64,000 bases of DNA from Tepidibacillus fermentans (GTDB lineage: Bacteria; Bacillota; Bacilli; Tepidibacillales; Tepidibacillaceae). Numbering within the stretch: the first letter of the stretch is position 1; the number at the start of each line of letters is the position of its first letter. Below, in pieces: positions 61,142-64,000 of this stretch. A program made the translations under genes and the position numbers. Under the pieces are notes generated by a model. That model saw only the letters and a program-made list of their open reading frames with translations. It did not search any database and was not told the DNA's origin. Location of the stretch: positions 216,338 through 280,337 of the forward strand of contig NZ_SMAB01000001.1 of assembly GCF_004342885.1 (NCBI RefSeq), in the 5' to 3' direction.

Positions 61142-61606
61142 GTGAGTGAGAAGATGAATGTTGAAAGTTTTAACCTTGATCATACAAAAGTCAAAGCTCC
61201 ATATGTTCGTTTGGTAGATAGGAAAAAGGGAATTCACGGGGATGAAATCTTTAAGTATGACCTACGTTTTTGCCAACCCAATAAAGAGTTTATGGATATG
61301 CCTTCCCTTCATTCGTTAGAGCATTTAATGGCGGAAAATATTCGGAATCACTGTGACTCTGTGATTGATTTAAGTCCGATGGGATGTCAAACAGGTTTTT
61401 ACTTAACGGTGATGAATCATTCCAACTATGATGAAATATTAGATGTCTTAGAGAAGACTTTACAAGATGTTTTACATGCAACAGAAGTCCCAGCAGCCAA
61501 TGAAATTCAATGTGGAAACGCAAAAAGCCATAGTCTTGAAGGGGCTAAAGAAATAGCAAGGAAAGTCCTTGCCCAAAGAAAAAAATGGGATCAAGTTTTT
61601 GAATAA
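61142..61606 (+). CDS. luxS: S-ribosylhomocysteine lyase
   Basis: 154 residues. Splits S-ribosylhomocysteine into homocysteine and DPD, the precursor of autoinducer-2, in the activated methyl cycle. Metal ligands HSLEHLMAE (HxxEH) and the later Cys in [12 protein letters not shown], and the catalytic Cys of MGCQTGFY, are intact. The N-terminus [17 protein letters not shown] is typical. A GTG is taken as start (AAGGAG nine bases before); the ATG four codons later is the usual family start and also possible. No S-box upstream and no pfs/metK neighbour. Confidence 0.95.
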   Translation: MSEKMNVESFNLDHTKVKAPYVRLVDRKKGIHGDEIFKYDLRFCQPNKEFMDMPSLHSLEHLMAENIRNHCDSVIDLSPMGCQTGFYLTVMNHSNYDEILDVLEKTLQDVLHATEVPAANEIQCGNAKSHSLEGAKEIARKVLAQRKKWDQVFE

Positions 61607-61622
61607 ATTTACATCGTATACG

Positions 61623-61656
61623 AAAGCGACTGTATGTAGACACAGTCGCTTTTTTT
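61623..61656 (+). terminator. terminator of luxS
   Basis: AAAGCGACTGT/ACAGTCGCTTT stem, eight-base loop, T7 run. Also usable from the minus strand by the DMT transporter gene. Confidence 0.92.
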
Positions 61657-62566
61657 ATGCAGATATATTTATCTCTTTATCCTTTTCAGCCTGCTTAGAA
61701 TTGCTTTTTAATGTAAAAATATAAACTCCAATAATCACGAATAACGTTCCGATCATTTGTACAAAAGAAAAATGTTCATTTAATAACACATATGCAAAGA
61801 TCGCGGTAAAGATCGGATTAAAATTTAAAAACATTCCTGATGTCGTTCCGCCAATCTTTTGCACACCAAGATTCCAAAAGACCATCCCAAGCACTGTTGC
61901 CCCTATACTTACATACCCTGTTGCCAACCAAAAAGAAACGTATGGATTGGTAACTTTAAACGTAAACAGATTAAAGGGTAGCAAGGTAAGAACCCCGAAT
62001 ATTCCTGCCCATAAGGTGGACATAAAGGGAGTAACTTGATTCATCACCTTTTTCCCAACAACTGAATAAAGGCCCCAAGCGCCAACCGCAGCTAGCATAA
62101 ATAAATCTCCCGTATTAAAAGAAAAGTTTAGAATTCTTTGCCAGTCTCCTTGAGAAATCACGACTAAGACACCGAGAAATGAAAGAACCATCCCTATTAC
62201 CTGACGAAGACTCATTTTCTCTTTCAAAATAAAAAAAGAGGTAATGGCAATCGCAATTGGATTTAGGGCGGAAATCAGCCCTACATTATCTGCACTGGTT
62301 CTTTCCAATGCTAGAAACATAAAAATATTAAATAGATCAACCCCAGTCATTCCCATTAAGAACAATAAAAACAGGCTTTTTTTTGGCGGGAATAATCTTT
62401 TTTCTTTTATCCAAACAAAAGGAAGAAGAAAAAGAACAGCAATCATCCAACGAATCGACGTTAAAGTTAAAAATGAAGCATGACCGATTAGAAATTTTCC
62501 AGCTACAAAATTACCTGCCCATAACATACTTGTGAAAAGCAGTAGAACATAATAGATTTGTTTCAT
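61655..62566 (-). CDS. DMT-superfamily transporter (EamA family)
   Basis: 303 residues, ten hydrophobic segments in two homologous halves (EamA x2). Motifs: MLWAGNFVAGKFLIG in the first half and AAVGAWGLYSVVGKKVM in the second, plus the terminal VFWNLGVQKIGGTTSGMFLN. Members export amino acids or other metabolites, or import some; the substrate is unknown. ATG after GGGGATTAAG. Convergent to luxS and sharing its terminator. Confidence 0.92.
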   Translation of the reverse strand: MKQIYYVLLLFTSMLWAGNFVAGKFLIGHASFLTLTSIRWMIAVLFLLPFVWIKEKRLFPPKKSLFLLFLMGMTGVDLFNIFMFLALERTSADNVGLISALNPIAIAITSFFILKEKMSLRQVIGMVLSFLGVLVVISQGDWQRILNFSFNTGDLFMLAAVGAWGLYSVVGKKVMNQVTPFMSTLWAGIFGVLTLLPFNLFTFKVTNPYVSFWLATGYVSIGATVLGMVFWNLGVQKIGGTTSGMFLNFNPIFTAIFAYVLLNEHFSFVQMIGTLFVIIGVYIFTLKSNSKQAEKDKEINISA

Positions 62567-62704
62567 CTTAATCCCCTATCTATGTCTTTGCTGATATTGG
62601 AATATAGATTACACTATTTTTCGTGATTTTAAAAGACTGGGATAGTATGAAATTTACTCATATAAAAAAGCGGCCTATTCGGCCACTTTATCAAGATTTT
62701 GCTA

Positions 62705-62858
62705 TCATAGTTGGAAGTTGTTACTATTGGAAGATCCAACAGTTCCATGCATGCTTTCATAATGTTCTTTTAATTGTTCAATTGTTAAGTCAGGATTCAT
62801 CTGTCACATGAGATAGCAATGCGGGAGCTAGAATTCCAATCAAAAGTTTCTTTTTCAT
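62705..62858 (-). pseudogene. frameshifted small secreted-protein gene
   Basis: Starts MKKKLLIGILAPALLSHV (signal peptide); the frame stops after TDES. The +1 frame continues at once with MNPDLTIEQLKEHYESMHG and ends SSNSNNFQL. Together they make one protein of about 50 residues with a single-base shift near 62798. The ending resembles the RQSNNFQ of the gene at 60241. Ribosome site AAAAAGATA only. Confidence 0.6.
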
Positions 62859-62888
62859 TATCTTTTTTCCCCTTCTCGGGTTTTTAAA

Positions 62889-63131
62889 TTAAAGTAAATT
62901 CTTCCTAATATTTTCATATTCTTCCGTTGTAATCTCACCTTTGGCAAGTCGTATTTTTGCGATCTCTAATGCTTCAGAGTTTGGAACGCTTTTTTGTACA
63001 TATTGATGATGATTATTTTGACCTTTTACGATGAAATAGATAATCAAACCGATGATAATCAAACCAAAAAACATCATACCAAATCCACCTCCTATTCCAC
63101 AGCCTCCAATATAACCAAATCCTGGACCCAT
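62889..63131 (-). CDS. SHOCT-domain membrane protein
   Basis: 80 residues: Gly-rich start (MGPGFGYIGGCGIGGGFG), one transmembrane helix (MMFFGLIIIGLIIYFIV), then a SHOCT domain (EIAKIRLAKGEITTEEYENI). Good ribosome site (AGGAGGAGACAATT). Similar small SHOCT membrane proteins are frequent in Bacillales next to copper, heme or envelope genes. In the same direction as the frameshifted secreted gene after it. Confidence 0.8.
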   Translation of the reverse strand: MGPGFGYIGGCGIGGGFGMMFFGLIIIGLIIYFIVKGQNNHHQYVQKSVPNSEALEIAKIRLAKGEITTEEYENIRKNLL

Positions 63132-63314
63132 AATTGTCTCCTCCTTCTTATTTGATAGTTTGTACTTCCTTCTGGTTAATAATTTACAACTGATTTATGA
63201 AATTTTTATGGAGAAGAGAAAAAATCACTTTTTAATCCTTGCATTCCAAAAATAAATAATGTATACTTTTGTATACAAAGATATTCATTATTCGTTTAAA
63301 AAGGAGGACTTAAC

Positions 63315-63707
63315 ATGTTTCATCAAAAATGGGGAAGAGGGCCTTTTCATGGATATGGACATGGGATGATGATGCCGTTTGAACGAGGTGGTGGTATGAG
63401 ACATCATTATTATTGTGGCCGTGAAGAAATGCCTGAGATATTCCGTAAGCGTACAATGGCCCAAACTTTTCGTAGAGGGAAAATCTTAAACTTCTTAGAA
63501 AGAATGTTCATTCGCAGAAATACGTTGAAGCGCCAATTAGAACAAGAAGAATATAAAGCGATTCATCCTGAAATTCGCGGCGAGTTAAAGGCCCTTGAAA
63601 TGGTGATTGATGAATTTATTCAAGAATTTGATTTAGAAGAAATCTCTGATTCATTGATTCCACAAAAAACTACTGATGAAAAAGAAAACCAAAAAGATAG
63701 CGAGTAG
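63315..63707 (+). CDS. small protein with His/Met/Gly-rich start, unknown
   Basis: 130 residues. The N-terminus is rich in His, Gly and Met (about residues 1-34, GRGPFHGYGHGMMM, RHHYYCGRE); the middle is basic (IFRKRTMAQTFRRGKIL) and the rest helical and acidic. AAGGAGG precedes ATG by seven bases. The His/Met/Cys cluster could bind metal. It is the divergent neighbour of the SHOCT gene, with which it shares a 180-base promoter region. Family not recognised. Confidence 0.7.
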   Translation: MFHQKWGRGPFHGYGHGMMMPFERGGGMRHHYYCGREEMPEIFRKRTMAQTFRRGKILNFLERMFIRRNTLKRQLEQEEYKAIHPEIRGELKALEMVIDEFIQEFDLEEISDSLIPQKTTDEKENQKDSE

Positions 63708-63845
63708 AATTGCATAGATGTTAAAAAGCGACTGAAACATGGACAGTCGCTTTTTCTTCTTTTCAATTTCCGCCTTGGTGCAAATTTTTAAATAACCTTT
63801 CTGGTCAACTGGATTAGTTTGGGTATTTAAAACATCATCTTGCAT
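63651..63845 (-). CDS. possible single-helix protein overlapping its neighbour
   Basis: 64 residues from MQDDVLNTQ, with a well-placed AAGGAGG. The last part would be one transmembrane helix (NIYAILLAIFLVFFFISSFLW). Against it: the middle of the frame is a perfect terminator hairpin, and the end is antisense to the last 57 bases of the plus-strand gene. Either a real tiny membrane protein with a hairpin in its message, or only its first 40 codons are meaningful. Confidence 0.4.
   Translation of the reverse strand: MQDDVLNTQTNPVDQKGYLKICTKAEIEKKKKRLSMFQSLFNIYAILLAIFLVFFFISSFLWNQ
63723..63755 (+). terminator. terminator after the His/Met-rich gene
   Basis: Perfect stem AAAAAGCGACTG/CAGTCGCTTTTT with a nine-base loop. 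The stem core GCGACTG is the same as in the luxS terminator. Confidence 0.85.
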
Positions 63846-63906
63846 AATAAAATTACCTCCTTCAAATTCCATGCTTAACCGGCGCATGTTGCCGTAATAT
63901 ATGCAA

Positions 63907-64000
63907 ATCGGGTAGGAAGTTACTCATTATTTGAGTAACCGACCTCCCACACCACCGTGCGTACCGTTCGGTACACGACGGTTCCTAAGTTTACGCAGTA
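63907..64000 (-). mobile_element. group IIC intron, 3' end (domains V and VI); continues past the window
   Basis: On the minus strand, bases 63984-63951 form a 34-nucleotide domain V: outer stem ACCGT/ACGGT, two-base bulge, inner stem GTACC/GGTAC with a GAAC loop. Domain VI follows (GGGAGG...CCTACCC with inner stem GTTACTCA/TGAGTAAC and an unpaired A in the 3' arm). This agrees closely with the end of the Oceanobacillus group IIC intron as I remember it. The rest of the intron lies beyond position 64000. Confidence 0.85.

Overview
The window looks like chromosomal DNA of a spore-forming, low-GC Firmicute of the order Bacillales. Supporting this are an alpha/beta-type small acid-soluble spore protein, the AddAB (not RecBCD) recombination nuclease, LuxS, a narGHJI/narK nitrate-respiration block next to a YwiC-like protein as in Bacillus, consensus AGGAGG ribosome sites, frequent TTG/GTG starts and dense rho-independent terminators. 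A facultatively anaerobic, nitrate-respiring Bacillales is the safest label; the species cannot be fixed from sequence alone.

Layout. 0.3-3.8 kb: an MMPL-type exporter with its TetR regulator and a palindromic operator. 3.9-7.1 kb: a graveyard of mobile DNA (decayed group II intron ORF, IS30-type fragment, radC fragment, IS605-type mini-element) with a few small genes. 7.0-15.1 kb: an operon for surface proteins (PKD/propeller protein, cell-wall-binding-repeat protein), flanked by two near-identical copies of an unrecognised four-helix membrane protein that also share a promoter. 15.3-19.9 kb: dicarboxylate/glutamate symporter, chemoreceptor, EAL phosphodiesterase and a chemoreceptor fossil. 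20.0-35.2 kb: nitrate respiration, comprising narGHJI, narK, an NreBC-like oxygen/redox two-component system, a YwiC-like protein, a Crp/Fnr-type regulator and an AhbD/NirJ-like radical SAM enzyme. 35.6-37.1 kb: seven tandem genes for 34-45 residue membrane microproteins. 37.2-43.2 kb: CorA, small proteins, and CstA with a LytST-type system. 43.2-50.0 kb: addBA. 50-57.8 kb: SASP, an M24 peptidase, small proteins, a Gly/Pro repeat protein, a TnpB fossil and a YknXYZ/MacAB-type ABC exporter. 57.8-64 kb: group IIC intron fragments, a lipoprotein binding protein, a MITE, SHOCT-type microproteins, luxS and a DMT transporter; the window ends inside a group IIC intron.

How the genes work together. 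The most coherent system is nitrate respiration. narG and narK share a promoter design, a GGGAAC/GTTCCC-centred palindrome exactly 26 bases from a TANAAT -10 box, that fits control by the NreC-like regulator encoded between narK and the ywiC-like gene. The ywiC-like and radical SAM genes share a second design, a TGTGA-N6-TCAT site exactly 21 bases before the -10, that fits control by a Crp/Fnr protein. CstA with the LytST-like pair resembles the pyruvate-sensing BtsSR/BtsT arrangement.

The most novel-looking items are the microprotein array, the duplicated membrane protein around the surface-protein operon, and repeated group IIC intron insertions directly behind transcription terminators.
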